A stretch of 64,000 bases of DNA. Origin: JAXGPF01 sp964463985 (GTDB lineage: Bacteria; Verrucomicrobiota; Kiritimatiellia; JAAZAB01). How positions within the stretch are numbered: position 1 is the first letter of the stretch; each line of letters opens with the position of its first letter. Below the pieces are notes generated by a model. It was not told where the DNA came from. It saw only the letters and a program-made list of their open reading frames with translations, and did not search any database. Positions 7,835 through 20,300 of this stretch are shown one piece after another. A program made the translations under genes and the position numbers. The stretch lies in contig CAYXEK010000006.1 of the NCBI GenBank assembly GCA_964463985.1, forward strand, positions 1 to 64,000. The letters run 5' to 3'.

Positions 7835-8254
7835 GATCTATTCCTTTGATGAATTATTCCGAAACTCGGTCGCTAAAAAGTATTATTATACATCAATTCT
7901 CCGCGCCTGCAAGCAGCGTTCATGGCGTGATGCTTTCCGGATGCCGAACGCCCTGCTTCGCTGAAGCTATGCAGGGCAAACCTTTTCGACTACTACTGCA
8001 GAGATGGCCAGGGGTGGGCGACGGCGGCCAGGGCCTGGCCGCCCTAACAGAAAACTGCAAGTTTTTGAACATAAGGCGAACAAGGCAACAAAGATGCTGT
8101 CCATTCAATTCTAGCCTTCGTTGCCTTAGTTACCTTTTGTTCAAATCCGAAATTCCCTCTTTCGCGGTCTTTGCGTTCTTTTGCGGTGAAATCAGCACAG
8201 GGGCAAAGGGGCAAAGGCACAGAGGCACAAAGGGGGGGCGGCATGGCTCACAAC
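7835..8254. other. Gene-free spacer between proS and carB, with hairpins and repeat
   Basis: No gene seen. It contains a hairpin at 7950-7977 (GCCCTGC and GCAGGGC arms around TTCGCTGAA). A perfect 9-bp stem with a 3-nt loop lies at 8023-8043 (GGCGGCCAG-GGC-CTGGCCGCC). A family A repeat lies at 8157-8236 (TTTGCGTTCTTTTGCGGTGA, then GGGGCAAAGGCACAGAGGCA). On the - strand these lie downstream of carB. Neither hairpin is followed by a clear T-tract, so a terminator role is uncertain. Confidence 0.5.
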
Positions 8255-11200
8255 TCAGCATTTCAAACGCGGCGCGTGACGGTGAAACTCCTGCAAACTG
8301 CATACCGCCATGTGCCCGCCGGTGGCGCGCAATGCCTCCAGGCCCTCCACCGCGAACTCCAGCCCGCGCGCGGTGGTGGTTACCGGAATGCCGCGCGTAA
8401 CCGCCTCGGTCCGCATGCGCACTTCGTCCAGGCGCGGCGTTTCGCCCGCGCCGGGGGTATTGACAATCCAGGCAATCTGTTTTTCGGCGATCAGGTCAAG
8501 CACGTTCGGCCGGCCGGTGGAAATACGGAAAACCGCCCGGGCCGGTATGCCGTGATTGCGCAGAACGGTGCTTGTGCCTTCCGTGCAATACAGCACAAAT
8601 CCCAGCGCATGCAATTTCCCGGCCAGCGGCACGATCGCCGGCTTGTCGGCATCCTTCACACTCAGGAAAATGCCGCCGGCAGCCGGCAGCACACTGCCGG
8701 CCGCCGCCTGGCTTTTCAGGAAAGCCACGCCGGGATCAACATCCAGCCCCATCACCTCGCCCGTGGATTTCATTTCCGGGCTGAGCACAATATCCACGCC
8801 GGGAAACCGCACGAAGGGAAACACCGCTTCCTTAACCGCAACGTAGCGCGGAACCGCTTCTTCGGTGAAGCCCAGATCGCGCAATTTCCGGCCGACCATT
8901 ACCAGCGCCGCCAGTTTGGCCAGGGGCACGCCGGTGGCCTTGCTGACAAACGGCACGGTACGGGAGGCGCGCGGATTGACTTCCAGCACGTAAACATCCG
9001 CGCCGCCATCCGGGCGGTTCAGCACGGCAAACTGGATGTTCATCAGGCCGCGCACCTCCAAGGCCCGTGCCAGCGCCCGGGTGTCGGCGCGGATGACTTC
9101 CTGCACCTCCGGCGAAAGATGGCGCGGCGGGATGACGCAGGCGCTGTCGCCGGAATGAATGCCGGCCATCTCCACATGCTCCATGATGGCGCCGATCACG
9201 GTGGTCTCGCCGTCGGAGATGCAATCCACATCCACTTCCAGGGCGTTTTCCAGGAAGTCGTCAATCAGCACCGGCCGGGATTCCGACACTTCCACGGCCT
9301 CCGCCATGTAGCGGCGCAGCGCCTCGCGGCTGTGCACGATCGCCATGGCGCGTCCGCCCAGCACAAAGGAGGGCCGCATCAGCACCGGGTAGCCGATTTT
9401 TTCCGCAATCGTTTCGGCCTGGGCCGCGTTGACGGCCATGCCGCTTTGCGGCTGGCGTATATCCAGTTTTTCCAGCAGCCGCTTGAACAGTTCGCGGTCC
9501 TCGGCCGCCTCGATGCTGGCCGGCTTGGTGCCGATGACGGCGACGCCGTTGGCTTCCAGCGCGCGGGCCAGGTTCAGCGGCGTCTGCCCGCCGAACTGCA
9601 CAATGGCGCCGGCGCAGCGTTCGCGGCGGTAAATGTGCAGCACATCCTCCAGGGTCAGCGGCTCGAAATACAGGCGGTCGCTGGTGTCGTAATCCGTGCT
9701 GACGGTCTCGGGGTTGCTGTTGACCATGATGGTTTCGAAGCCTGCCGCCCGCAGCGCGAAAACGGCATGGACGCAGCAGTAGTCGAATTCGATCCCCTGG
9801 CCGATGCGGTTGGGCCCGCCACCCAGGATCATGATTTTCGGCCGGCTGCCGGTGCAAGGCTCGTCCAGGTCGCCATAGGTTGAATAAAAATAAGGCGTGT
9901 AAGCCTCGAATTCCGCGGCACAGGTATCCACCAGGGCGTAGACCGGCAGGAGTTTCAAATCCTCGCGCGCCGCGCGGACGGCGTTTTCATCGGCATGCAG
10001 GAGCCAGGCCAGTTGGCGGTCGGAATACCCGAATTCCTTGGCCTGCCGGAACAAATCCGGCTGACGGCGCAGACCATCCAGCGATTGCGCGCCGGCAATT
10101 TCATCCTCGAAGGCCGCCAGTTCCGCCAGGTGCCGGAGGAACCACGGATCCACGCGCGTCAAGCCCTGCACGCGCGCCACGTCCCAGCCGCGCCGGAAAG
10201 CGGCGCGGATATGGAAGCAACGCTGGGGTTGCGGCCGCTTCAGTTCCGCCTCCAGGCGCCCGTCCGCCAGCGCCTCGTAAGCGGCATCGCGGCCGTCGGC
10301 GCCGAAGCCGGCCCGGCCCTGCTCCAGGGAGCGCATGGCTTTCTGGAATGACTGCTTGAAAGTCCGGCCGATGCTCATCGCCTCGCCCACGGATTTCATC
10401 TGCGTGCCCAGCGTATTGTCGGCCGCGGCGAATTTTTCAAAGGCAAAGCGCGGCGCCTTGGTGACCACGTAATCTATCGCCGGCTCGAAACAGGCGGGCG
10501 TCTCGCGGGTGATGTCGTTGCGCAATTCGTCCAGGGTGTACCCCACCGCCAGTTTCGCGGCAATCCGGGCGATGGGAAAGCCCGTCGCCTTGGACGCCAG
10601 GGCGCTGGACCGGGAGACACGCGGATTCATCTCAATGATCACCATCCGCCCGTCGGCGGGATTGACCGCCCACTGCACATTCGCGCCGCCGGTTTCCACG
10701 CCAATGGCCCGCATGACGGCCAGCGAATCATCCCGCATCCGCTGATACTCGCGGTCGGTCAGGGTCTGGGCCGGCGCCACGGTGATGCTGTCGCCGGTAT
10801 GTACGCCCATCGGATCCAGGTTTTCAATGGAGCAGACAATCACGCAGTTATCCTTGCGGTCCCGCATCACCTCCAACTCGAATTCCTTCCAGCCAATCAC
10901 GGACTCCTCGATCAAGACCTCGGAATTGGGACTGTAATACAAGCCCCGCTCCACGATCCGCTGGAACTCTGCGTCATCTCCGGCAATGCCGCCGCCGGTG
11001 CCGCCCAGCGTGAATCCCGGCCTGATCACCAGCGGGTAGCCGCCGATCTTCTCCCGCACCCGCCAGGCTTCCTCAAGCGAATGGGCCGCGCCGCTGGCCG
11101 GCATGTCCAAACCGATCCCGCGCATGGTTTCCTTGAACAGGTTGCGATCTTCGGCGCGGCGGATAACTTCGGCGTCGGCGCCGATCAATTCCACGCGGTA

Positions 11201-11530
11201 CCGGCGCAGAATTCCCTGGTCGTGCAATGCCACGCCCAGATTAAGGGCCGTCTGGCCGCCCAGGGTCGGCAGCAGCGCGTCCGGACGTTCGCGGCGGATG
11301 ATTTCATGCAGGATGTCCGCGGTCAGCGGTTCCACGTAAGTGCGGTCGGCGAATTCCGGATCGGTCATGATCGTCGCCGGATTGCTGTTCACCAGCACCA
11401 GTTCATAGCCTTCCTCTTTCAAGGCCTTGCAAGCCTGGACGCCGGAATAATCGAATTCACAAGCCTGGCCAATGACAATCGGGCCGGCGCCGATGACCAT
11501 GATTTTTTTTATATCTTCGCGTTTGGGCAT
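8255..11530 (-). CDS. carB: Carbamoyl-phosphate synthase large subunit
   Basis: Synthesises carbamoyl phosphate for pyrimidines and arginine, using ammonia delivered by CarA. The protein is 1091 residues, close to the usual 1070-1080. It has two homologous ATP-grasp halves: an N-terminal half beginning IKKIMVIGAGPIVIGQACEF and a C-terminal half restarting at KIMILGGGPNRIGQGIEFDY. ATP-grasp signatures are GGTGGGIAGDD and VEVNPRASRTVPF. A C-terminal MGS-like allosteric domain begins about residue 960. No Shine-Dalgarno sequence is visible before the ATG. carA is not adjacent: it lies on the other strand at 36721, so the two subunits are transcribed separately. Confidence 0.98.
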   Translation of the reverse strand: MPKREDIKKIMVIGAGPIVIGQACEFDYSGVQACKALKEEGYELVLVNSNPATIMTDPEFADRTYVEPLTADILHEIIRRERPDALLPTLGGQTALNLGVALHDQGILRRYRVELIGADAEVIRRAEDRNLFKETMRGIGLDMPASGAAHSLEEAWRVREKIGGYPLVIRPGFTLGGTGGGIAGDDAEFQRIVERGLYYSPNSEVLIEESVIGWKEFELEVMRDRKDNCVIVCSIENLDPMGVHTGDSITVAPAQTLTDREYQRMRDDSLAVMRAIGVETGGANVQWAVNPADGRMVIIEMNPRVSRSSALASKATGFPIARIAAKLAVGYTLDELRNDITRETPACFEPAIDYVVTKAPRFAFEKFAAADNTLGTQMKSVGEAMSIGRTFKQSFQKAMRSLEQGRAGFGADGRDAAYEALADGRLEAELKRPQPQRCFHIRAAFRRGWDVARVQGLTRVDPWFLRHLAELAAFEDEIAGAQSLDGLRRQPDLFRQAKEFGYSDRQLAWLLHADENAVRAAREDLKLLPVYALVDTCAAEFEAYTPYFYSTYGDLDEPCTGSRPKIMILGGGPNRIGQGIEFDYCCVHAVFALRAAGFETIMVNSNPETVSTDYDTSDRLYFEPLTLEDVLHIYRRERCAGAIVQFGGQTPLNLARALEANGVAVIGTKPASIEAAEDRELFKRLLEKLDIRQPQSGMAVNAAQAETIAEKIGYPVLMRPSFVLGGRAMAIVHSREALRRYMAEAVEVSESRPVLIDDFLENALEVDVDCISDGETTVIGAIMEHVEMAGIHSGDSACVIPPRHLSPEVQEVIRADTRALARALEVRGLMNIQFAVLNRPDGGADVYVLEVNPRASRTVPFVSKATGVPLAKLAALVMVGRKLRDLGFTEEAVPRYVAVKEAVFPFVRFPGVDIVLSPEMKSTGEVMGLDVDPGVAFLKSQAAAGSVLPAAGGIFLSVKDADKPAIVPLAGKLHALGFVLYCTEGTSTVLRNHGIPARAVFRISTGRPNVLDLIAEKQIAWIVNTPGAGETPRLDEVRMRTEAVTRGIPVTTTARGLEFAVEGLEALRATGGHMAVCSLQEFHRHAPRLKC

Positions 11531-11567
11531 AATTAGAGTTGCTTTGAAAAGTCGGCTTTTGAAAGCA

Positions 11568-11680
11568 GAATTCAGTAGTCAGGATTCAGCAGTCAGAATC
11601 GGAACACATTTATCATCAAAGTCTTGCGTTTATTCTGAATTCAGGCTTCTGTATTCTGAATTCTTTCAAAACGTGAGTTT
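11568..11680. repeat. Dispersed repeat family C copy
   Basis: Words GAATTCAGTAGTCAGGATTC and TATTCTGAATTCTTTCAAAA. Its reverse complement matches 2070-2118. It lies immediately upstream of carB on the - strand and could contain or displace the carB promoter. Non-coding. Confidence 0.6.
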
Positions 11681-11749
11681 TGTAATCGGCTCCTCTTTAT
11701 TATCCCCATATGCTTCTTGCAGCTGATTCCCGGAACGGCTCGCCGCAGG

Positions 11750-11874
11750 CTCGCCCTCCAGGGATCACACATACCCACTCACTCACATACTTACACACCC
11801 TCTTCCCGTGGAAGCGGCGTTACACGCCGCGATCCGGCCGGCTCGGCTTGCCCTCCAGGATCACACTCACGCAC

Positions 11875-11875
<1 letters not shown>
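11750..11875. repeat. Family B (CACATACTCACAC) repeat with duplicated flank
   Basis: Two copies of a GCCCTCCAGG(G)ATCACAC word, at about 11751-11768 and 11850-11867. Each is followed by CACTCACATACTTACACAC-like sequence. The second copy abuts the pyrG stop codon (11875). The gap 11531-11874 holds families C and B and no credible gene. Confidence 0.55.
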
Positions 11876-13521
<1,646 letters not shown>

Positions 13522-13539
13522 AAAATGCCGGCCCAGGCG

Positions 13540-16128
13540 CTAATCGAGAGCCACGGTCAGCCCATCCTTTTTAAAATCTATTTTCAGCGTTCCGGCAGCG
13601 CTCCGGTCGCCCGCCAGCATCGCGCGCGCCGCCGGCGTCTCCACGGCCTGCTGGATAAATCGTTTCAAGGGTCGGGCGCCGTACACCGGATCGTAGCCGC
13701 GCTGGGCGATGTACCGGCGCGCGGCGGGTGTCACGGTAATGGCCAGCCGCTGTTCGGCCAGCCGCCCGGCCAGTTCGGTTATCTGCAGATCAACGATGCG
13801 CTCCAGTTCCGCCTGGGTCAACGGCTTGAACAGCACGATTTCATCCACGCGGTTCAGGAATTCGGGGCGGAACCGCTCCCGCAACGCCTCCAGCACCTGG
13901 CGGCGGGCGTCTTCGCGGATTTGTCCGTCCTGTTCAATCCCTTCCAGCAGGACATGGGAAGCAATATTGCTGGTCATGATCACCACGCAGTTCTTGAAAT
14001 TCACCGTGCGCCCGTGGGAATCCGTCAACCGGCCCTCGTCCAGCAATTGCAGCAGAATGTTGAAAACATCCGGATGCGCTTTTTCAATTTCATCCAGCAG
14101 CAGCACGCAGTAGGGTTTGCGGCGCACCGCCTCGGTCAGTTGCCCGCCTTCCTCGTAGCCGATGTAGCCCGGCGGCGAGCCGACCATGCGCGATACAGCG
14201 TGTTTTTCCATGTATTCGCTCATGTCCAGGCGCACCAGGTTGTCCGCCGTATCGAACAGCGTCAGCGCCAGCGCGCGCGCCAGTTCGGTTTTGCCCACGC
14301 CCGTGGGGCCCAGGAACAGGAACGAACCGATGGGCCGCTGGGGATTCTTGATGCCGGCGCGCGCCCGCAGCACGGCATCGGCCACGGCCTGGACGGCCTC
14401 ATCCTGCCCGACCACGCGCTCGTGCAGCACCTTGTCCAGGCGGAGCAGTTTCTCGCGTTCGCCTTCCAGCAGGCGGGTCAACGGGATGCGCGTCCAGCGC
14501 GCGACCACCTCGGCGATTTCCTCGTCGGTCACCTCTTCGCGCAGCATGGCCGCCGCGGCCGCCCCATCCATCTTCTGCAGCCGGCGTTCCAGTTCGGGAA
14601 TGACGCCGTGGCGCAATTCCGCCACGCGCTCCAGCTGGTAGGCGCGTTCGGCGGTTTCGCAATCCCGGCGGGCTTGTTCCAGTTTCCCGCGCAATGCCTG
14701 CTTGTCGGCCAGGGCGCGTTTTTCCTCCTCCCACCGGGCGCGCATGGCGGAGGATTGCTTTTTCAATCCGGCCAGCTCCTTGCGCAAGGCCTCCAGGCGC
14801 TCGCGGCTGGCGGAATCTTTTTCCTTTTTCAGCGCCGTCTCTTCAATCTCCAGCCGCAGCGTTTTGCGCGTCACCTCGTCCAGTTCCGCCGGCATGGAAT
14901 CAATTTCCGTGCGGATGGAAGCGCAGGCCTCGTCCACCAGGTCAATCGCCTTGTCGGGAAGGAACCGGTCGCTGATGTAGCGGTTGGAAAGCGTGGCGGC
15001 GGCCACCAGCGCGGCATCCTGGATGCGAACGCCGTGATGCAGCTCAAAACGCTCGCGCAAGCCGCGCAGGATGGAAATGGTGTCTTCCACGCTCGGCGGA
15101 TCCACCATCACCGGCTGGAACCGGCGTTCCAGGGCGGCGTCCTTTTCGACATGCTCGCGGTATTCATCCAGGGTCGTGGCGCCGATGCAGTGCAATTCGC
15201 CCCGCGCCAGCATGGGTTTCAGCATGTTGCCGGCGTCGGACGATCCTTCCGTTTTGCCGGCGCCGACAATCATGTGCAATTCGTCTATGAACAGGATGAT
15301 CCGCCCGGCAGCCGCCTTGATTTCCTTCAGCACCGCCTTCAAACGCTCTTCAAATTCGCCGCGGAATTTCGCGCCGGCCAGCAGCGCCGTCAGGTCCAGC
15401 GCAAAGATGGTGCGGTCTTTCAACCCCTCCGGCACATCCCCGCGCAGGATGCGGTGGGCCAATCCTTCCACGATCGCCGTTTTCCCCACGCCCGGCTCGC
15501 CGATCAGCACGGGGTTGTTTTTCGTCTTGCGCGACAGGATGCGGATCACGGACCGGATTTCCTGGTCGCGCCCGATCACCGGGTCCAGCTTGCCCTGGCG
15601 CGCCAGCGCCACCAGGTCCAGGCCGTATTTTTCCAGGGCTTCATAGGCGGTTTCCGGATTATCGCTGGTCACCCGCTGATTGCCGCGCACGGCCGTCAAG
15701 GCTTCCAAAAATCGCGCCGAAGTTACGCCCATTTCCCGCAGGAGGCGCCCGGCCGGAGTGCGGTCCTCTTCCTGGATCAACGCCGCCAGGATGTGCTCCA
15801 CCGACACGTACTCGTCCTTTAACCGCCGGGCTTCGTCATCCGCCGCCAGCAATAGGCGGCTGAGGCGCTGGGTAACGTAAATTTTGCCGGCTTCCGTGGC
15901 GCCGCTGACCCGCGGCCGCCGGTCCAATTCCTGCTCCAGCCGGGCTTTTAAAGTCGGCGCCGAGACGCCCATGCGTTCCAGCAGGCGTCCGGTCAATCCG
16001 CCGGTTTGCTCCACCATTGCCAGCAGCAGATGTTCGCCGTCCACTTCCTGGTGCCCGCGGCGCAAGGCCATGGCTTGCGCCGCTTGCAAAGCTTCCTGCA
16101 CTTTTTGCGTGGTGCGATTCGCATCCAT
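13540..16128 (-). CDS. clpB: ATP-dependent disaggregase ClpB
   Basis: Hsp100 chaperone that extracts polypeptides from aggregates with DnaK. The protein is 862 residues, the normal length. In order: Clp-N repeats (about 1-145), first AAA+ module (GEPGVGKTA, then LFIDELHMI), a coiled-coil M domain (about 405-525, Glu/Lys/Arg rich), second AAA+ module (GPTGVGKTE, then LLLDEIEKAHPD), and the small C-terminal domain. The start is set at 16128 because AAGGAGGATT lies 6 nt upstream. An upstream in-frame extension to 16275 lacks support. It heads the clpB-pyrG unit and is divergent from the nuclease gene at 16345. Confidence 0.97.
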   Translation of the reverse strand: MDANRTTQKVQEALQAAQAMALRRGHQEVDGEHLLLAMVEQTGGLTGRLLERMGVSAPTLKARLEQELDRRPRVSGATEAGKIYVTQRLSRLLLAADDEARRLKDEYVSVEHILAALIQEEDRTPAGRLLREMGVTSARFLEALTAVRGNQRVTSDNPETAYEALEKYGLDLVALARQGKLDPVIGRDQEIRSVIRILSRKTKNNPVLIGEPGVGKTAIVEGLAHRILRGDVPEGLKDRTIFALDLTALLAGAKFRGEFEERLKAVLKEIKAAAGRIILFIDELHMIVGAGKTEGSSDAGNMLKPMLARGELHCIGATTLDEYREHVEKDAALERRFQPVMVDPPSVEDTISILRGLRERFELHHGVRIQDAALVAAATLSNRYISDRFLPDKAIDLVDEACASIRTEIDSMPAELDEVTRKTLRLEIEETALKKEKDSASRERLEALRKELAGLKKQSSAMRARWEEEKRALADKQALRGKLEQARRDCETAERAYQLERVAELRHGVIPELERRLQKMDGAAAAAMLREEVTDEEIAEVVARWTRIPLTRLLEGEREKLLRLDKVLHERVVGQDEAVQAVADAVLRARAGIKNPQRPIGSFLFLGPTGVGKTELARALALTLFDTADNLVRLDMSEYMEKHAVSRMVGSPPGYIGYEEGGQLTEAVRRKPYCVLLLDEIEKAHPDVFNILLQLLDEGRLTDSHGRTVNFKNCVVIMTSNIASHVLLEGIEQDGQIREDARRQVLEALRERFRPEFLNRVDEIVLFKPLTQAELERIVDLQITELAGRLAEQRLAITVTPAARRYIAQRGYDPVYGARPLKRFIQQAVETPAARAMLAGDRSAAGTLKIDFKKDGLTVALD

Positions 16129-16344
16129 TGATAATCCTCCTTGCCGCTTTACCCGTGTTTGCGTCCAACCCGTCCGGGGGATACGGCGCGCATTGGGAGT
16201 GCAGTTTATCAAGCGCAGGGAAGATTTCAAGATAAATCTTTCCAAACCGCGCGGCATGGCGTATAGTTCCGCCAATCAGCGATACAAATACGCGGGCAAC
16301 CGCGCAAGCGGGCCCGCCCCGCCCGGAAAATTCGGAGCAAAGCC

Positions 16345-17295
16345 ATGCCGGAACTGCAGAACACCTTTTCCTGGTCGGTTTCCGCGCGGGAGGATTTCCA
16401 GGAATGCCGGCGGCGGCGCTACTGGTCCAAATACGCCATGTGGAACGGATGGCAATCCACCGCCGCGCCGCTGCAGCGCGCCGCCTACCGCCTGACGAAA
16501 ATGGAAAACCGCTTTACCATCCAGGGCAATGCCGTGGAACGCGCCGCGATGTGGCTGCTGGCGGAACATCGCGCCGGCCGGCAACCGGGCGTGGAAGAAG
16601 CCTATGCCGAGATTGCCCGTCCCTACCTCAACCGCTGCTGGAGCGAATCCAGAAACCGGCTCTGGCAATCCAATCCCAAACGCCACTGTTGCCTGCACGA
16701 GCATTACTACCGCGAGCATCACCAGACGCCCGAACCGGAAATGGTGGCGCGGATGACGGATACCATCAAGACTTGCCTGGCGCATTTTAACTCCGCCCTC
16801 CTGCCGCGCTTGGCGCAGATCAACCCGGCGGCGGATGTGCCCATCGCCGCGGCGGGCGCGGGCGACCCGGAATTTTTCATGCTGGATGAAATCAAGATTT
16901 ACGCCATTCCGGACTACGTCTGCCGCGCCGGCGCCAACCTGGAAATCTATGACTGGAAATCCGGCGCGCCCCGCCCTTCCCATACCGACCAGATGGCCGT
17001 GTACGGGTTATGGGCGCACCGCAAGCACCGCCAGCCTCCGGAAAACATCGTGATCCGGCTGGAATACCTCGCCGCCGGCAAATCGCTGCAAACCACCCTC
17101 ACCGCCGCCGACATTGAAAAAACGGAGCAAATGATCCGGCATTCCACCGCTGAAATGGGTGAATACCTGGAAAACGCCGACCTCCGCCGCAATATTCCGC
17201 TCCCCTGCGAAGACTGGGAATTATCGGCCGATATCCATATCTGCCGGCATTGCAATTTTTATGAGTTATGCAAACCGGAATTGGAAGCATCTTGA
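16345..17295 (+). CDS. PD-(D/E)XK nuclease-family protein with Fe-S cysteine set
   Basis: A 316-residue RecB/Cas4/AddB-like nuclease fold protein. Nuclease residues visible are Asp190 (in IPDYV), then Asp203 and Lys205 in EIYDWKSG, followed by a Gln in HTDQMAVYG (QxxxY motif). Cys21 near the N-terminus and Cys300, Cys303 and Cys309 at the C-terminus (ICRHCNFYELC) match the split four-Cys arrangement that holds a 4Fe-4S cluster in AddB and Cas4. There is no helicase domain and no cas genes nearby. GGAGC precedes the ATG by 6 nt. The downstream kinase gene starts about 55 bp after it, possibly by chance. The target is unknown; DNA repair is the likeliest role. Confidence 0.8.
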   Translation: MPELQNTFSWSVSAREDFQECRRRRYWSKYAMWNGWQSTAAPLQRAAYRLTKMENRFTIQGNAVERAAMWLLAEHRAGRQPGVEEAYAEIARPYLNRCWSESRNRLWQSNPKRHCCLHEHYYREHHQTPEPEMVARMTDTIKTCLAHFNSALLPRLAQINPAADVPIAAAGAGDPEFFMLDEIKIYAIPDYVCRAGANLEIYDWKSGAPRPSHTDQMAVYGLWAHRKHRQPPENIVIRLEYLAAGKSLQTTLTAADIEKTEQMIRHSTAEMGEYLENADLRRNIPLPCEDWELSADIHICRHCNFYELCKPELEAS

Positions 17296-17350
17296 CTGTC
17301 CTGCCTCCCGGACTCCGGCCATTTCCATGCCTTGGCGTAAAGACATAACC

Positions 17351-20300
17351 ATGATCGTTCCGCGGCCGCTGCTGCGCTGGATGCTGCCGCTGGTGACGGG
17401 CGCGCTGCTGATGCTGACCGCCGGCGCCGGCGCGGTGCTCTGGCTGCAACACCGCCACGCGCAGGAAGCGGAAATCGCCCGCCGCATTGAGGATGTCCGC
17501 CTGGACCTGCAATTCGATCTGGCCAATCATGCCGCCGACCTGCGCATAGCCCTCCAGTTCATCGCCGCCGACCCGGCCACCGGCCGGGCCTTGCAGGACC
17601 AGCAACCGGCCGCCCTGCTCGACAAGTGGCGGCCGGTTTACGAAACCCTGCGCCGCCGACATAACATCACCGCCATGAATTTCTTCAGCACCGGCAGCGT
17701 CTGCATCCTCAGCATGCATATGCCGGAACAAGCCGGCGCGCTGGTCAACCGCCTGGCAGTCCGGGCGGCGGCGCAGACCGGCCGGCCCGCCACCGGGCTG
17801 GAATTGGGCGCCGGCGGCGGGTTCGCCCTGCGCGTGGTCTATCCCGTCATGCACAACGCCCGGCGCGTCGGTTACGCGGAACTGGGCAAGGATTTCGCGG
17901 ACGTGCTGCGCGAACGCGAATTGCCCGCCGGCACGCACCTGGCGGTATCCCTGCACAAACACCGCCTGCGCCGCCTGGAATGGGAAGCTGCCGCGCGCCG
18001 CCGCGGGATGGATGCGGACTGGGAACGTCTGTCCAACAGCGTCATCATTTTTTCCACGCATGCCGCCCTGCCCGGCGCCATCCGGCAAATTGCCGAAAAT
18101 GCGCAGGGCGTTTCCGGCGCCGGGGATGGCGGCGCACGAGACATCGTCTTCGATGAACGCCTGTGGCGGACGGCCGCCGTGCCTTTGCGCGATCCCGCCG
18201 GCGCGGAAATCGGCGCGCTGCTGCTCTGGTGCGAAATCACCTCCGAACGCGCCTATTTCCACCGCAACCTGCTCCGCGCCGGCGCCGGCGCCGGCATCCT
18301 TTTGGCCGCCCTGCTCGCCTTCCTGTACATCCAACTTCACCGCACCGACGCGGGCATCCGCGCGCAGCAACTGGCGCTGCGGGACAAGGAAGAGCAGCAC
18401 CGGATGCTGTTTGAACATTCGATTTCCGCCATTGCCATCCACGAAATCATCGCCGATGCCGCCGGCCGGCCGAAGGATTACATGTTTCTCCGGGTGAACC
18501 CCGCCTTCCAAAAACACACCGGACTGCGCGCGGAAAACATCGTCGGCCGCCCCGCCAGCGAGGTTATTGCCGGACTGGACCACACACCTTTTCTCAAGAT
18601 TTACGGCGAAGTGATCGCCAGCGGCAAGCCGGTGAGTTTCGAGCAGTACTCCGAACCGCTGGGCCGGCATTTTCTCATCAACGCCTATCCGCTCGGCGGC
18701 CGGCGGTTTGCCACCGTGTTTTTCGACATCACCGAGCGCAAGCAAACCGAATACGCCAACGCGCTCACCAACGCCATCCTGGCCATCCTGAATACCGGCG
18801 GCGAACTGAAAAACACCATGCAGCGGATACTGCTGGCGCTAAAGCAGCATACCGGCTGCGATGCCGCCGCCATCCGCCTGCAGAAGGGGGAAGATTTTCC
18901 GTATTACATCCAGGACGGCTTCTCCGGCGAATTCATGCTGACGGAAAACTCGGTGCTCCGCCTGGACTCCAACGGCGGCGTTTGCCGCGACCCCGATGGT
19001 TCCGCCATCCTGGAATGCGCCTGCGGCATGGTGCTCGCCGGCAAAACCGATCCCGCCAGCCCGTACTGCACCTCCGGCGGCAGTTTCTGGTGCAACGACA
19101 CCAGCCGGCTGAAGGATTTGCCGGAAACGATGGCGCACATGCGGTTTCCGCGCAATCAATGCATCCTCCACGGTTACTCCTCGCTCGCGCTGATGCCGAT
19201 CCGCGCCGGCGACCGCATTATAGGCCTGCTGCAGCTCGACGGCCGTAGAAAGGGTTTGTTCTCATTGAGCGCCATCCAGGCGTTGGAAGCGGCGACCGGC
19301 CATATCGGCGAAATGCTCCTGCGGCGGCAGGCGGAAGATACCTTGCGCGAGAAAAGCGAGGAACTGGACCGGTATTTCACCACCAGCCTGGACTTGCTCT
19401 GCATCGCCGATACCGGCGGCCATTTCATCCGGCTGAATCCCGAATGGGAAAAAGTGCTGGGCTATTCCGTGTCGGAACTGGCGGGGCGTAAGTTTCTGGA
19501 CTTCGTCCACCCCGACGACCTGGCGTCCACACAGCAAGCCCTTGTCCGGCTGCAAAACCAGATCGAAGTTTTCAGCTTTGAAAACCGGTACCGTCACAAG
19601 GACGGCACTTACCGGTGGATTGAATGGCGCTCGCATCCGCAAGGCAATCTGGTTTACGCCGCCGCGCGGGATGTAACCCAGCGCAAAATGGACGAGGAAG
19701 CGCTGCGCGCCGCCAATAAACAGCTTGAAACTGCCATCGCCCGCGCCCAGTCGCTGGCCGCCGAGGCCCGGGAGGCCAACCAGGCCAAAAGCGACTTCCT
19801 GGCCAACATCAGCCATGAAATCCGCACCCCGATCAACGGCATTATCGGCATGACCAGCCTCCTGCTCGACAGCCCCCTGGAGCCGGAGCAAAAACGCTTC
19901 ACGGAGAGCATCCGGGCCAACGGCCAGTCCCTGCTGAGCCTGATCAATAACATCCTCGATTATTCAAAAATCGAAGCGAAAAAACTCGACCTGGAAGAAA
20001 TGGATTTTAACTTGCGGGAATTGCTGGAAGACCTCGACTCCGCCATGTCGTGGCAAGCCCGGTCCAAGGGGCTCTCCATCGCCTGGGCCGCCGATCCGGC
20101 CGTGCCGGAACGCGTGCGCGGCGATCCCACCCGCCTGCGGCAGATATTGGTCAACCTGGCGGGCAATGCCATCAAGTTCACCGGGTCCGGCTCGGTGGAA
20201 ATCCGCGCCGCGCTCGATGCAGCGGCGCAACCGCCCCCGGATACCCCCGCCGCCGAAGGCACGGATGGAATTGCCCTGCGTTTCACCGTCCGGGACACCG

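Noticed and set aside
8171..9883. Long + strand open frame opposite carB
   Set aside because: Antisense shadow of carB in GC-rich DNA. The translation is rich in His, Arg, Gln and Ala and has no recognisable family, while the - strand frame is an unambiguous CarB.
16129..16275. Extended N-terminus of ClpB
   Set aside because: A strong Shine-Dalgarno sequence immediately precedes the ATG at 16128, and ClpB proteins start near that point.
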